Below, one piece after another: positions 19,147 to 27,675 of a DNA stretch of 64,000 bases. Source of the DNA: Bradyrhizobium sp. AZCC 1721. GTDB taxonomy: Bacteria > Pseudomonadota > Alphaproteobacteria > Rhizobiales > Xanthobacteraceae. The notes beneath the pieces are model-generated. The model had not been told where the DNA came from and ran no database searches. It was given only the letters and a program-made list of their open reading frames with translations. Position numbers and translations under genes: made by a program. Positions within the stretch are counted from its first letter, which is position 1. Each line of letters begins with the position of its first letter. The stretch is from contig NZ_JAZHSB010000001.1 in assembly GCF_036924715.1 (NCBI RefSeq), positions 2,719,001-2,783,000 of the forward strand, written 5' to 3'.

Positions 19147-19875
19147 CTATTGACCATTCTCGATTAGGAACTCGACACGCTCCGCGGCGAAGCGCGCGCG
19201 TTTGGTTACCAACGGTTTGCCGCCGGTATCGACATCGGTACTATCGACCACGAGAACGGGACGCCCGAGCGCGAGATCGAGCCTTGCGGCGTCGGAGGCG
19301 TCCACGATGGTGGCGGTGACGCGGGTTGAGGCGCGGCGGTAGTCGCGAACGCCGTAATGCGCCAGCAGTTTGGTCATTGAGCGTACGTTGGCGAAGACCG
19401 CTCCGGCGTCCGGAAAGCGATCGGCGGAAAGCCAACTGGTGCTAATGCAGATCGGCGTGCGGTCAGCGAGCCGCACCGATTCGATCCGGACCAGCGGTGC
19501 GCCGGTCTTCAGTCCGAGCTCACGGGCCAGTTCGCGCGTCGCGGGCTCTTCGGAGGCATCGATCAATTGGCCGCGCGGCTCGCGGCCGCCGGCGCCGACG
19601 ATTTCGGAAAATCGCGTCCGCGAGCGCAAGGGATAGGCGAGGCGCTGCGCCTCGACATAGGTGCCGCTGCCGCGTTCGGCGCGCACCAGGCCGCGTTCGG
19701 CAAGCGCAGCCAGGGCACGCCGCACGGTGTGGCGGTTGACCCGATAGGTATCGGCGATCTCGATCTCGCCCGGCAGCTTTTCGCCCGCAGCAAAGCGGCC
19801 GTCGGCAATGCCGCGCTCGATACCGTCGGCGACCTGCCGCCACAAGGCGACACCGGAACTCTCCTGCAGGCTCAT
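19147..19875 (-). CDS. phnF: Phosphonate utilisation regulator PhnF (GntR/HutC family)
   Basis: 242 residues: an N-terminal GntR winged helix (about 10-75, with LPGEIEIADTYRVNRHTVRRALAAL, shortened) and a UTRA effector domain (about 95-235) ending ERVEFLIENGQ. It is divergent from phnGHIJKLMN, the standard position. A 13-bp inverted repeat in the shared region is the likely operator, implying repression of phnG onwards and of itself. Confidence 0.92.
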   Translation of the reverse strand: MSLQESSGVALWRQVADGIERGIADGRFAAGEKLPGEIEIADTYRVNRHTVRRALAALAERGLVRAERGSGTYVEAQRLAYPLRSRTRFSEIVGAGGREPRGQLIDASEEPATRELARELGLKTGAPLVRIESVRLADRTPICISTSWLSADRFPDAGAVFANVRSMTKLLAHYGVRDYRRASTRVTATIVDASDAARLDLALGRPVLVVDSTDVDTGGKPLVTKRARFAAERVEFLIENGQ

Positions 19876-19902
19876 GGCGTGGTGATACCAGATATTATCC
19901 GT

Positions 19903-19920
19903 TTGTCACGAAACAGTCAT
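19903..19920 (+). promoter_or_regulatory. Candidate Pho box upstream of phnG
   Basis: TTGTCACGAAACAGTCAT matches the PhoB consensus CTGTCAY-AWAW-CTGTCAY at 15 of 18 positions, with the two half-sites 11 bases apart. It lies 60 bases upstream of the phnG start and just outside the PhnF inverted repeat. Confidence 0.72.
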
Positions 19921-19931
19921 GGCGCTCCGTT

Positions 19932-19963
19932 ATCAAGTTGTCTATTATCATAGACAACTTGAT
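19932..19963. promoter_or_regulatory. Inverted repeat, probable PhnF operator
   Basis: Perfect 13-bp arms ATCAAGTTGTCTA (19932-19944) and TAGACAACTTGAT (19951-19963) flank a 6-base spacer. The GTCTA/TAGAC halves resemble GntR/HutC-type sites. Its place between phnF and phnG, 16 bases before the phnG ATG, suggests direct repression of the C-P lyase operon. Confidence 0.75.
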
Positions 19964-19979
19964 TCAGGCAAGGTTGCTC

Positions 19980-20441
19980 ATGGGATTGACCGGGCGGAAC
20001 AGCAGAGAGGCGCAGCGCAAGGCCGCGATGGCGGTGCTGGCGCATTCCGAAGCTGGCGATATTGCGGGCCATCTCGCGGCGATCGCGGTACCCGCACACG
20101 AGAACCTGCGCGAGCCCGAGAATGGCCTCGTGATGGTGCGCGGCCGCGTCGGCGGCGACGGTGCGCCGTTCAATTTCGGCGAGGCCACGGTGTCGCGCGC
20201 GGCGGTGCGTCTTGCGACCGGCGAGATCGGCTTCGGCTACGTGCTCGGCCGCGACAGGCGGAAGGCGCAGATGATCGCGCTCTGCGATGCCATGGTGCAG
20301 TCGACAGAGCTTTCAGGCGAGGTCGAGACCAAGGTGATCGGGCCTTTACGCGCCGCCATGATCGCCGATCGCAACCGCAAGGCGGCCGAGACGGCGGCGA
20401 CGCGGGTCGATTTCTACACCATGGTGCGCGGCGAGGGGTGA
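19980..20441 (+). CDS. phnG: C-P lyase subunit PhnG
   Basis: 153 residues from ATG 19980; an in-frame codon at 19938 would put the inverted repeat inside the gene and is rejected. The PhnG pattern is seen: RKAAMAVLAHSE, then GLVMVRGRVGGDGAPFNFGE (shortened) and GYVLGRDRRKAQ. PhnG is a structural subunit of the PhnGHIJ core complex that attaches methylphosphonate to ribose of ATP. First gene of the phnGHIJKLMN operon. Confidence 0.94.
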   Translation: MGLTGRNSREAQRKAAMAVLAHSEAGDIAGHLAAIAVPAHENLREPENGLVMVRGRVGGDGAPFNFGEATVSRAAVRLATGEIGFGYVLGRDRRKAQMIALCDAMVQSTELSGEVETKVIGPLRAAMIADRNRKAAETAATRVDFYTMVRGEG

Positions 20442-20445
20442 TGCG

Positions 20446-21054
20446 ATGACGACGGTTGCAGAATTGCCCGCAGGGTTTGCCGACAAGGTGTTGTCGGCGC
20501 AGTCGACCTTCCGCTCCGTGATGGATGCGATGGCGCGTCCCGGAAGCGCGCAACGGGTCACGGCGGCTGTCGGCGCGCCGGCCGGGGTGATGCGCGGCGC
20601 GGCCGCGATCGCGCTCACGCTGTTCGATCACGATACGCCGATCTGGCTCGATGCCGCGATGTCGGCCACGCCTGATGTGGCGAAGTGGCTCAAGTTCCAT
20701 ACCAGTGCATCGGTGGTCGCGGATTCCTCGATCGCCAGCTTCGCTCTGGTCGGCGACGCCAAGAATCTGCCGGCGCTCGATCGCTTCGCGTTCGGCAGCA
20801 ACGAGTATCCTGACAGGTCGACGACGCTGATCCTGCAGGTCGAGAGCCTGACGCAGGGGCCTACATTCGAGGTGAAGGGGCCGGGCATCGACGGTACAGC
20901 GCTGCTGCAGGCGACGCTCCAGCCGCGCGACCTCTTTCGGCGGCTCACCATCAACGAAGCCCTGTTCCCGCGTGGCATCGATGTCGTGCTGGTCCATGAC
21001 GACTTGATTGTCGCAATCCCCCGAACCACGCGGCTGGTCGCAAGCGGAGCATAG
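20446..21054 (+). CDS. phnH: C-P lyase subunit PhnH
   Basis: 202 residues, near the E. coli length. The start MTTVAELPAGFADKV and internal FRSVMDAMARPGSAQ are characteristic of PhnH, as is GPGIDGTALLQATL. It is part of the PhnGHIJ complex needed for the nucleosidase/transferase step. It begins 5 bases after the phnG stop. Confidence 0.94.
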   Translation: MTTVAELPAGFADKVLSAQSTFRSVMDAMARPGSAQRVTAAVGAPAGVMRGAAAIALTLFDHDTPIWLDAAMSATPDVAKWLKFHTSASVVADSSIASFALVGDAKNLPALDRFAFGSNEYPDRSTTLILQVESLTQGPTFEVKGPGIDGTALLQATLQPRDLFRRLTINEALFPRGIDVVLVHDDLIVAIPRTTRLVASGA

Positions 21055-21057
21055 CCC

Positions 21058-22161
21058 ATGTATGTAGCCGTCAAAGGAGGCGAACGCGCCATTGAGAACG
21101 CCCACCGCCTGCTGGCGCATGAGCGACGTGGCGACCGTGATGTGCCAGAACTCTCGCTGGCGCAAATTGCCGGGCAGCTCTCGCTCGGCGTCGACCGCGT
21201 CATGACCGAAGGCTCGCTCTACGACCGCGAGCTGGCGGCACTCGCGATCAAGCAGGCGCGCGGCGACTTGATCGAGGCGATCTTCCTGGTCCGCGCCTTC
21301 CGCGCCACGCTGCCTCGTTTTGGCGCAACCGAGCCGGTCAACACCAGCGAGATGCAGGTGCGCCGGCGCATCTCCTCGACGTTTAAGGATATTCCGGGCG
21401 GCCAGATCCTGGGGCCGACTTTCGATTATACCCATCGCTTGCTGGATCCGCAGCTTGCGGACGGCTTTGTGCCGGAGCAGCCGGCGACGTCAGAGCCAAC
21501 GCAGGCGGCAGCGCCGCGCGTCACCGACATTCTCGGTCGCGATGGCCTGATCGAGCCTTCGCCGGCAGCGGATGCCGGCGCGCCGGTCGGCGATCTCACG
21601 CGCGAGCCGCTGAGTTTTCCGGCCGACCGCGATCTGCGGCTGCAAAATCTTGCGCGTGCCGACGAGGGGTTCCTGCTGGCGCTCGGCTATTCCTCACAGC
21701 GCGGCTATGGTCGCAATCATCCCTTTGCCGGCGAAATCCGCTTCGGCGAGGTGGAGGTGGAATTCTACGCCGAGGATGCGGGCTTTGCCGTCCCGCTCGG
21801 CTCAATTGGGCTGACCGAGTGTCAGATGGTCAACCAGTTCAAGGGATCGGCGACGGAAGCGCCGTGCTTTACGCGCGGCTATGGCCTGGCCTTCGGGCAA
21901 AGCGAGCGCAAGACCATGTCGATGGCGCTGGTCGATCGCAGCCTGCGCGCCCGCGAGCTGGGCGAGGAAGTGATCGCTCCGGCACAGGACGAGGAATTCG
22001 TGATGTCGCACTCGGACAATGTCCAGGCGACCGGCTTCGTTGAGCATCTCAAGCTGCCGCATTACGTCGACTTTCAGTCCGAGCTTGGTCTGTTGCGCAA
22101 GCTGCGCAAGGAGTTCGCCGATGCCAATGAGGCGCCGGACATGCAGGAGGCCGCGGAATGA
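21058..22161 (+). CDS. phnI: C-P lyase subunit PhnI (nucleosidase)
   Basis: 367 residues beginning MYVAVKGGERAIENAHRLLA, the highly conserved PhnI N terminus. Other conserved blocks are VDRVMTEGSLYDRELAALA and the C-terminal MSHSDNVQATGFVEHLKLPH. PhnI replaces adenine of ATP by the phosphonate. The stop overlaps the phnJ start by 4 bases, ensuring coupled synthesis of the core subunits. Confidence 0.95.
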   Translation: MYVAVKGGERAIENAHRLLAHERRGDRDVPELSLAQIAGQLSLGVDRVMTEGSLYDRELAALAIKQARGDLIEAIFLVRAFRATLPRFGATEPVNTSEMQVRRRISSTFKDIPGGQILGPTFDYTHRLLDPQLADGFVPEQPATSEPTQAAAPRVTDILGRDGLIEPSPAADAGAPVGDLTREPLSFPADRDLRLQNLARADEGFLLALGYSSQRGYGRNHPFAGEIRFGEVEVEFYAEDAGFAVPLGSIGLTECQMVNQFKGSATEAPCFTRGYGLAFGQSERKTMSMALVDRSLRARELGEEVIAPAQDEEFVMSHSDNVQATGFVEHLKLPHYVDFQSELGLLRKLRKEFADANEAPDMQEAAE

Positions 22162-23042
22162 ACGCGCCAGCTTACAATTTCGCCTATCTCGACGAACAAA
22201 CAAAGCGGATGATCCGCCGCGCGATCCTGAAGGCGATCGCGATTCCGGGCTATCAGGTGCCGTTCGCCAGCCGCGAGATGCCGATGCCCTATGGCTGGGG
22301 CACGGGCGGCGTGCAGGTGACGGCCGCGATCCTGGGGCCCCAGGATGTGCTGAAGGTGATCGACCAGGGTTCGGACGACACTACCAACGCGATCTCGATC
22401 CGGAAATTCTTCGGCAAGACCGCGGGCGTCGCAACGACGACCGTTACGTCGGACGCCACCGTGATCCAGACCCGGCATCGGATTCCCGAAGCGCCGCTGC
22501 ATGCCGGGCAGGTGCTGGTCTATCAGGTGCCGATCCCCGAGCCGCTGCGGTTCCTGGAGCCGCGCGAGACCGAGACGCGGCGGATGCATGCGCTGGCCGA
22601 ATATGGCCTGATGCACGTCAAGCTGTATGAAGACATTGCGCGCTTCGGCCATATCGCGACCTCCTACGCCTATCCGGTGAAGGTGAATGCACGCTATGTG
22701 ATGGATCCGTCGCCGACGCCGAAATTCGACAATCCGAAGATGGACAATTGCCCGGCGCTGCAATTGTTCGGCGCAGGGCGCGAAAAGCGCATTTACGCGA
22801 TTCCGCCGCACACCCACGTGGTGTCGCTCGACTTCGAGGATCACCCGTTCACGCGCTATCGGTTCGACGCGCCTTGCACGCTGTGCGGCGCCGGCGATTC
22901 CTATCTTGACGAGATCGTCACCGACGACAAGGGCGGCCGAATGTTCGTCTGCTCGGATACCGATTATTGCGAGTCTCGCCAGTTGGCCGGCCATCGCGGC
23001 AGCGAGAGCGCGGCGCCGCACAAGGAGAGGGCGCATGGCTGA
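22158..23042 (+). CDS. phnJ: C-P lyase PhnJ (radical SAM, carbon-phosphorus bond cleavage)
   Basis: 294 residues with YNFAYLDEQTKRMIRRAILKA and the C-terminal cysteine cluster CTLCGAG...FVCSDTDYC that supplies the iron-sulphur and radical-site cysteines (about residues 239-273). PhnJ cleaves 5-phosphoribosyl 1-phosphonate to the 1,2-cyclic phosphate and the alkane, methane from methylphosphonate. All expected cysteines are present, so the enzyme looks functional. Confidence 0.96.
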   Translation: MNAPAYNFAYLDEQTKRMIRRAILKAIAIPGYQVPFASREMPMPYGWGTGGVQVTAAILGPQDVLKVIDQGSDDTTNAISIRKFFGKTAGVATTTVTSDATVIQTRHRIPEAPLHAGQVLVYQVPIPEPLRFLEPRETETRRMHALAEYGLMHVKLYEDIARFGHIATSYAYPVKVNARYVMDPSPTPKFDNPKMDNCPALQLFGAGREKRIYAIPPHTHVVSLDFEDHPFTRYRFDAPCTLCGAGDSYLDEIVTDDKGGRMFVCSDTDYCESRQLAGHRGSESAAPHKERAHG

Positions 23043-23835
23043 GCCGCAAGACCTCATGCAAGACGACCAACCGCTTCTGGTCGCCGAAAACGTTGGCAAG
23101 AACTATGGCCGGTTGACCGCCTGCCGCGACGTTTCGTTTGCGCTCTATCCCGGCGAGGTGCTGGCTATCGTCGGCGAGTCCGGCTCGGGCAAGTCCACGC
23201 TGCTGCAACTGTTGTCCGCGCAGCTCGCGCCGAGCGCCGGGCGGGTGTCATACCGGATGCGGGACGGCGTGTTGCGCGATCTCGCCAGCCTCGGGGAGGC
23301 CGAGCGCCGCTTCTTGTTCCGTACGGATTGGGGCTATGTGCACCAGGACGCCGCGCAGGGCCTGCGCATGGCGGTCTCGGCCGGCGCCAATGTCGGCGAA
23401 CGGCTGATGGCGGTGGGCTGGAATCACTATGGTCGCATCCGCGATACCGCCTCGTCCTGGCTGGAGCGCGTCGAAATCGATACCGCGCGTATCGACGACG
23501 CGCCGCGCACCTATTCCGGCGGCATGCGGCAACGGTTGCAGATCGCGCGCAATCTGGTCACCGAGCCGCGGCTGGTGTTCATGGACGAGCCGACCGGCGG
23601 GCTCGACGTGTCGGTGCAGGCGCGGCTACTCGATCTGATGCGCAATCTCGTCAGCGAGCTCGGCCTTGCCGCCATCGTCGTCACCCATGACCTCGCTGTG
23701 GCCCGGCTGTTGTCGCACCGCGTGATGGTGATGAAGGGTGGGCACGTCATCGAAACCGGCCTGACCGACCAGGTGCTCGACGACCCCCGCGAGCCCTATA
23801 CCCAACTCCTCGTTTCCTCGATTTTGCCGGCATGA
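23035..23835 (+). CDS. phnK: C-P lyase accessory ATP-binding protein PhnK
   Basis: 266 residues from the ATG overlapping the phnJ end by 8 bases. ABC motifs: GESGSGKSTLL, YSGGMRQRLQIARN and LVFMDEPTGGLD. PhnK binds PhnJ in the core complex rather than a transporter. The conserved GYVHQDAAQGLRM segment distinguishes it from OppD-like importers. Confidence 0.94.
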   Translation: MAEPQDLMQDDQPLLVAENVGKNYGRLTACRDVSFALYPGEVLAIVGESGSGKSTLLQLLSAQLAPSAGRVSYRMRDGVLRDLASLGEAERRFLFRTDWGYVHQDAAQGLRMAVSAGANVGERLMAVGWNHYGRIRDTASSWLERVEIDTARIDDAPRTYSGGMRQRLQIARNLVTEPRLVFMDEPTGGLDVSVQARLLDLMRNLVSELGLAAIVVTHDLAVARLLSHRVMVMKGGHVIETGLTDQVLDDPREPYTQLLVSSILPA

Positions 23836-24542
23836 GCACGCCAATGACTGCGATGATCGATATCACCAGCGCCGAAAAGACCTTTACCATGCATCTGCAG
23901 GGCGGCGTCGAGCTGCCCGTGGTGCGCGGCGTCTCGTTTCAGGTCGAGCCAGGCGAATGCGTTGTGCTGTCGGGCCCTTCCGGCGCCGGCAAATCCTCGA
24001 TCCTGAAAATGATCTTTGGCAATTACCGCTGCGATGGCGGCCGGATCGGCATCCGGCATCAGGGCACGGTGATCGATCTTGCTGCGGCCGAACCGCGGCA
24101 GGTGCTCAGCGTGCGCCGCACGACCATCGGCTATGTCAGCCAGTTCTTGCGGGCGGTGCCGCGGGTCGCCACCATCGACGTGGTGGCGGAGCCGCTGATC
24201 GCGAACGGAATTGCACGCGCGGAAGCCCGCGAGAAGGCGGGCGCGCTGCTGCGCCGCCTCAACATTCCCGAGCGGCTGTGGGCACTGCCGCCATCGACGT
24301 TCTCCGGCGGCGAGCAGCAGCGCGTCAACATCGCGCGCGGTTTCATTTCCGATCTGCCAATTCTGCTGCTGGACGAACCGACCGCCTCGCTCGACGCGGC
24401 CAATCGCGCTGTAGTCGTTGAGTTGATTGAACAGAAGAAACGACAGCGCGTCGCGATGGTGGCGATCGTCCATGACGATGAAATTCGCCATCTGATCGCC
24501 GACCGCATTGTCGACGTGACATCGTTCGCCGCCGCGGCATGA
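23832..24542 (+). CDS. phnL: C-P lyase accessory ATP-binding protein PhnL
   Basis: 236 residues with GPSGAGKSSILKMIFGNY, FSGGEQQRVNIARGF and ILLLDEPTASLD; the FTMHLQGG start and RRTTIGYVSQFLRAVPRVA block are PhnL-like. It partners PhnK in the C-P lyase machinery. It overlaps phnK by 4 bases. Confidence 0.94.
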   Translation: MSTPMTAMIDITSAEKTFTMHLQGGVELPVVRGVSFQVEPGECVVLSGPSGAGKSSILKMIFGNYRCDGGRIGIRHQGTVIDLAAAEPRQVLSVRRTTIGYVSQFLRAVPRVATIDVVAEPLIANGIARAEAREKAGALLRRLNIPERLWALPPSTFSGGEQQRVNIARGFISDLPILLLDEPTASLDAANRAVVVELIEQKKRQRVAMVAIVHDDEIRHLIADRIVDVTSFAAAA

Positions 24543-24555
24543 AGGAAGATGTGAG

Positions 24556-25710
24556 ATGACTTCGAAGCACGAAACCATCCTCGGCAATGCCCGCCTCGTA
24601 CTGGCCGATCGCGTGATCGAGCACGGCTGGGTCGCTTTCGCAGATGGCCGCATCGCCGAATATGGCGAGGGCACTGCGCCGTCAGGCAGCGAGGACGCCG
24701 GCGGCGACCTGATCATGCCAGGCCTGATCGAGCTCCACACCGACCATCTCGAAATGCACTATGTGCCGCGCCCGAAAGTATTTTGGGATCCGATCGCGGC
24801 GGTAGTTTCCTATGACGGACAGTTGGCCACCTCGGGCATCACCACGGTTCTGGATTCGCTCCGGGTCTGGCGCGAGGACGGCGCCGAGGACGTTGACGGC
24901 AGGGCAGGCGTGCTCGCGGGTGCGATCACGGCGGCGCGTGAGGCAAACCTGCTGCGCGCAGAACACTTCCTGCATCTGCGCTGCGAAATTCCGATGCCAA
25001 GCGTCGTCGAGGAAGCCAAGGAGCTGATCGGCCGGCCGGACGTGCGGCTGATGTCGCTGATGGACCATACGCCGGGTCAGCGCCAGTTCCGCGACGAGGT
25101 CAAGCTCCGCGATTATTACCGCGGCAAGGGCGGCGGCATGACCGACGCCGAGCTCGATGTACTGTTCGAGAAGCGCTTTGCCTATCAGAAGGCCTATGCC
25201 GCGACCAACATGCGCGAAATCGTGGCGCTTGCCCATCGATATGAAATTCCGCTCGCCAGCCACGACGACACCACTGAGGAAAATGTCGCCGATGCGATCC
25301 AGGATCGCGTTTCCGTCGCTGAGTTTCCGACCACGATGGAAGCCGCGCGCGGCCTGCATCAGGCCGGCATCGGCATCCTGATGGGCGCGCCGAACGTGGT
25401 CCGCGGCGGCTCGCATTCCGGCAACATCGCCGCCATCGATCTCGCCCGCGAGGGGCTGTTGGACATCCTGTCGTCCGACTACATCCCTTCCAGCCTTTTG
25501 ATGGCAGCCCTGCAGTTGCCGCAGCATGTGCCGGCGATCGATCTGGCCTGCGCCGTCCGCACCGTCACCAAGACACCAGCCGAGGCCGTGGGCCTTGCGG
25601 ACCGTGGCGAGATCGCAGCCGGCAAGCGGGCCGATGTGATCCGGGTGCATGTCGCCCGCAACATTCCGGTGGTGCGCAGCGTCTGGCGGGAAGGGTGGCG
25701 CGTGGCATGA
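24556..25710 (+). CDS. phnM: PhnM (copy 2): alpha-D-ribose 1-methylphosphonate 5-triphosphate diphosphatase
   Basis: 384 residues, the canonical PhnM in the main operon. Metal-ligand motifs: LIELHTDHLEMHYVPRPKV, HLRCEIP, LASHDDTTEE and [14 protein letters not shown], with DILSSDYIPSSLL near the C terminus. It hydrolyses the triphosphate product of PhnGHI to the monophosphate used by PhnJ. A GATGTGAG spacer separates it from phnL; the stop overlaps phnN. Compare the divergent copy at 13833-15026. Confidence 0.95.
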   Translation: MTSKHETILGNARLVLADRVIEHGWVAFADGRIAEYGEGTAPSGSEDAGGDLIMPGLIELHTDHLEMHYVPRPKVFWDPIAAVVSYDGQLATSGITTVLDSLRVWREDGAEDVDGRAGVLAGAITAAREANLLRAEHFLHLRCEIPMPSVVEEAKELIGRPDVRLMSLMDHTPGQRQFRDEVKLRDYYRGKGGGMTDAELDVLFEKRFAYQKAYAATNMREIVALAHRYEIPLASHDDTTEENVADAIQDRVSVAEFPTTMEAARGLHQAGIGILMGAPNVVRGGSHSGNIAAIDLAREGLLDILSSDYIPSSLLMAALQLPQHVPAIDLACAVRTVTKTPAEAVGLADRGEIAAGKRADVIRVHVARNIPVVRSVWREGWRVA

Positions 25711-26315
25711 CGGAAATCTTGACAACCACAGCGCCGGGCCAGGCCGCCGCAATCGGGCCGGGCCGTTTGATCCTGGTGGTCGGTCCGAGCGGCGCCGGCA
25801 AGGATACGCTGCTCGGCCTCGCCACGGCCGCCTGCGCCGATGACAGCAAAATTGTGTTTCCACGCCGCGTGATTACGCGCGAGGCGTCGGCGTCGGAAGA
25901 AAACGAACAGGTCAGCGCCGGAACGTTCCGGGAGGCGCTGGCGCGTGGCGAATACGCCATGCATTGGGAAGCCCACGGCCATTGCTACGCACTGTCGCGC
26001 GCGATCGACAACGAAATCCGCGCCGGGCGAACCATCGTTGCCAATGTATCGCGCACCGTGATTGGCGCGATGCGCCGCGCCTATGCCGACGTGGTGGTGG
26101 TTTCGATCACGGCCCCGCCAAACGTTCTGGCCGAGCGGCTGGCGATGCGGCAGCGGAGCAGCGACGGCAGGCTCGAAGCCCGCTTGGGTCGCACGGTGGA
26201 GGATGCGGCCGCGCCCGACGTTACCATCGTCAATACCGGCAGTGCCGAATATCATGCCCGCCAGCTCGTCCGCGTCATCAAGGCCGAGAAATGGGACGAT
26301 CGACGGGAGAGCTAA
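25707..26315 (+). CDS. phnN: Ribose 1,5-bisphosphate phosphokinase PhnN
   Basis: 202 residues with a P-loop GPSGAGKDTLLGLA (about residue 27) and the guanylate-kinase-like FPRRVITREASASEENEQV. PhnN phosphorylates ribose 1,5-bisphosphate to PRPP, returning the C-P lyase product to nucleotide metabolism. Overlap with phnM couples translation. Confidence 0.94.
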   Translation: MTEILTTTAPGQAAAIGPGRLILVVGPSGAGKDTLLGLATAACADDSKIVFPRRVITREASASEENEQVSAGTFREALARGEYAMHWEAHGHCYALSRAIDNEIRAGRTIVANVSRTVIGAMRRAYADVVVVSITAPPNVLAERLAMRQRSSDGRLEARLGRTVEDAAAPDVTIVNTGSAEYHARQLVRVIKAEKWDDRRES

Positions 26316-26316
26316 A

Positions 26317-26928
26317 GTGACTGTTATCGCGACCATCGAGCAGCTCGAGGCCATCTACGGCTTTCCCAACGATGCCTCGACCGTCAAGGTCGCGGACAGG
26401 ATCACGCCAGCCTATCGGGCGTTGATGGACAAATCGCCGTTCGCAGCGCTCGCGACCTGCGGACCCGAGGGGCTGGACTGCTCGCCGCGCGGCGACCTGC
26501 CGGGCTTCGTTCGCATCCACGATGAGAAAACGCTGATGATGCCGGATCGCCGCGGCAACAACCGTTGCGATTCGCTGCGCAATATCGTGCGCGATCCGCG
26601 GGTGGCGCTGTTGTTTCTCATCCCGGGCTCGGGCAGCACGCTGCGCATCAACGGTCGCGCACACGTCTCCGCCGATCCGGAACTGCTCGCGTCGTTCAAG
26701 ATGGAGGGCAAGGCGCCGCGCACCGTCATCGTCATGACGGTCGAAGAGGTTTACTTCCAATGCGCGCGCGCCATCGTGCGTTCCGATCTCTGGAATCCCG
26801 ACAAGCGCGTCGACCCTAGATGCTTGCCGACGCCCGGCCAGATCCTTGCCGAGATGAGCGACAACACCGTCGGTGGCGAGAAGTACGATCGGGAATGGCC
26901 GGAGCGCGCGCGGCAGACCATGTGGTGA
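26317..26928 (+). CDS. Pyridoxamine 5'-phosphate oxidase-like flavoprotein (MSMEG_1061-type)
   Basis: 203 residues from a GTG preceded by GGGAGA. A split-barrel PNPOx-like fold is suggested by PFAALATCGPEGLDCSPRGD, PDRRGNNRCDSLRNI and TLRINGRAHVS. It begins immediately after phnN and is probably the last gene of the C-P lyase operon. Such proteins bind FMN or F420; no phosphonate role is established, so its function in this operon is unknown. Confidence 0.85.
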   Translation: MTVIATIEQLEAIYGFPNDASTVKVADRITPAYRALMDKSPFAALATCGPEGLDCSPRGDLPGFVRIHDEKTLMMPDRRGNNRCDSLRNIVRDPRVALLFLIPGSGSTLRINGRAHVSADPELLASFKMEGKAPRTVIVMTVEEVYFQCARAIVRSDLWNPDKRVDPRCLPTPGQILAEMSDNTVGGEKYDREWPERARQTMW

Positions 26929-26949
26929 TGCGCTGATGGTCGTCGCTGA

Positions 26950-27213
26950 TCATCCTGCCGGCACATGCGGGCAGGTCATGGATCGCGGCTTGCTGCCGCG
27001 CCTGTCGATGGGCACGTTGCAATTGTCGATCCGTTGCTCGTCCATCCACTTTTTTCCCAGGCGCTCTTTTCCGGTCAGCGATGACCCGTCAGCCGGCAGG
27101 GCGGTTTCCGCATTCGGTGTGGTTTGGCCAGGCTGCCTTTCCTGCGCAAGCACTCCCGATGCAAAGCACAGCGCGAAAAGAAAACTGATCAACCCTCGGT
27201 GAATCGGTTCCAT
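26950..27213 (-). CDS. Small exported protein of unknown function
   Basis: 87 residues with a signal peptide cleaved near GVLAQ, then a short soluble domain rich in charged residues with KERLGKKWMDEQRIDNC and a C-terminal CPHV. GAGGAC stands in a good ribosome-site position before the ATG. The compact two-cysteine tail suggests a folded periplasmic protein. No function can be assigned; it lies between the phosphonate and PQQ regions. Confidence 0.7.
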   Translation of the reverse strand: MEPIHRGLISFLFALCFASGVLAQERQPGQTTPNAETALPADGSSLTGKERLGKKWMDEQRIDNCNVPIDRRGSKPRSMTCPHVPAG

Positions 27214-27348
27214 CGGATTGTCCTCATCAGAAATCCACGCGTCAGATTAAACATGTCGATATTTACGTAGCCACCCGGAACCTGCGGACAACGGGTCGGT
27301 TGCCTCTCATCGTGTTGCGCGCTTCACAAGAAAAGGAAGGAGAGACAG

Positions 27349-27675
27349 ATGAAAATGAAACGGCTCATTCTTGCTGGTTGCTCGATCCTGGTCTTGAGCT
27401 CCGGCGCAGCACTTGCTGGTCCTTGCGAGACGGGACGCGCGGCCAACCTGAAGGATGCTGGCTCCGGACCGGCCAAGATGGGCGACAGCCAGACAACGGG
27501 TATGGCTGGCAGCACCGATCAACATCCGCCGACCGATAAGATGAATCGAGCGGCGGGAGACACTGCTGCATCTTCACAAGATACGCAGCGGCAGATGCAA
27601 GGCGAACCGACGGCGGCACAGCAGGCTGAAGGTGCCAAGGCCGACAAGGTCACAGAGGCTGACAAGGACTGCTGA
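27349..27675 (+). CDS. Small exported, low-complexity protein
   Basis: 108 residues from an ATG after AAGGAAGGAGAG. A signal peptide ends near GAALAGP; the mature part is rich in Gln, Thr, Ala, Asp and Lys with cysteines only at its two ends (PCETGR near the start and DKDC at the end). Probably periplasmic and largely disordered. Function unknown. Confidence 0.7.
   Translation: MKMKRLILAGCSILVLSSGAALAGPCETGRAANLKDAGSGPAKMGDSQTTGMAGSTDQHPPTDKMNRAAGDTAASSQDTQRQMQGEPTAAQQAEGAKADKVTEADKDC

Noticed and set aside
19938..19979. Upstream in-frame start for phnG
   Set aside because: Would place the 13-bp operator-like inverted repeat inside the coding region; ATG 19980 matches the family start.
20170..21435. 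421-codon minus-strand open frame across phnG, phnH and phnI
   Set aside because: Arg/His-rich shadow of conserved C-P lyase genes on the plus strand.
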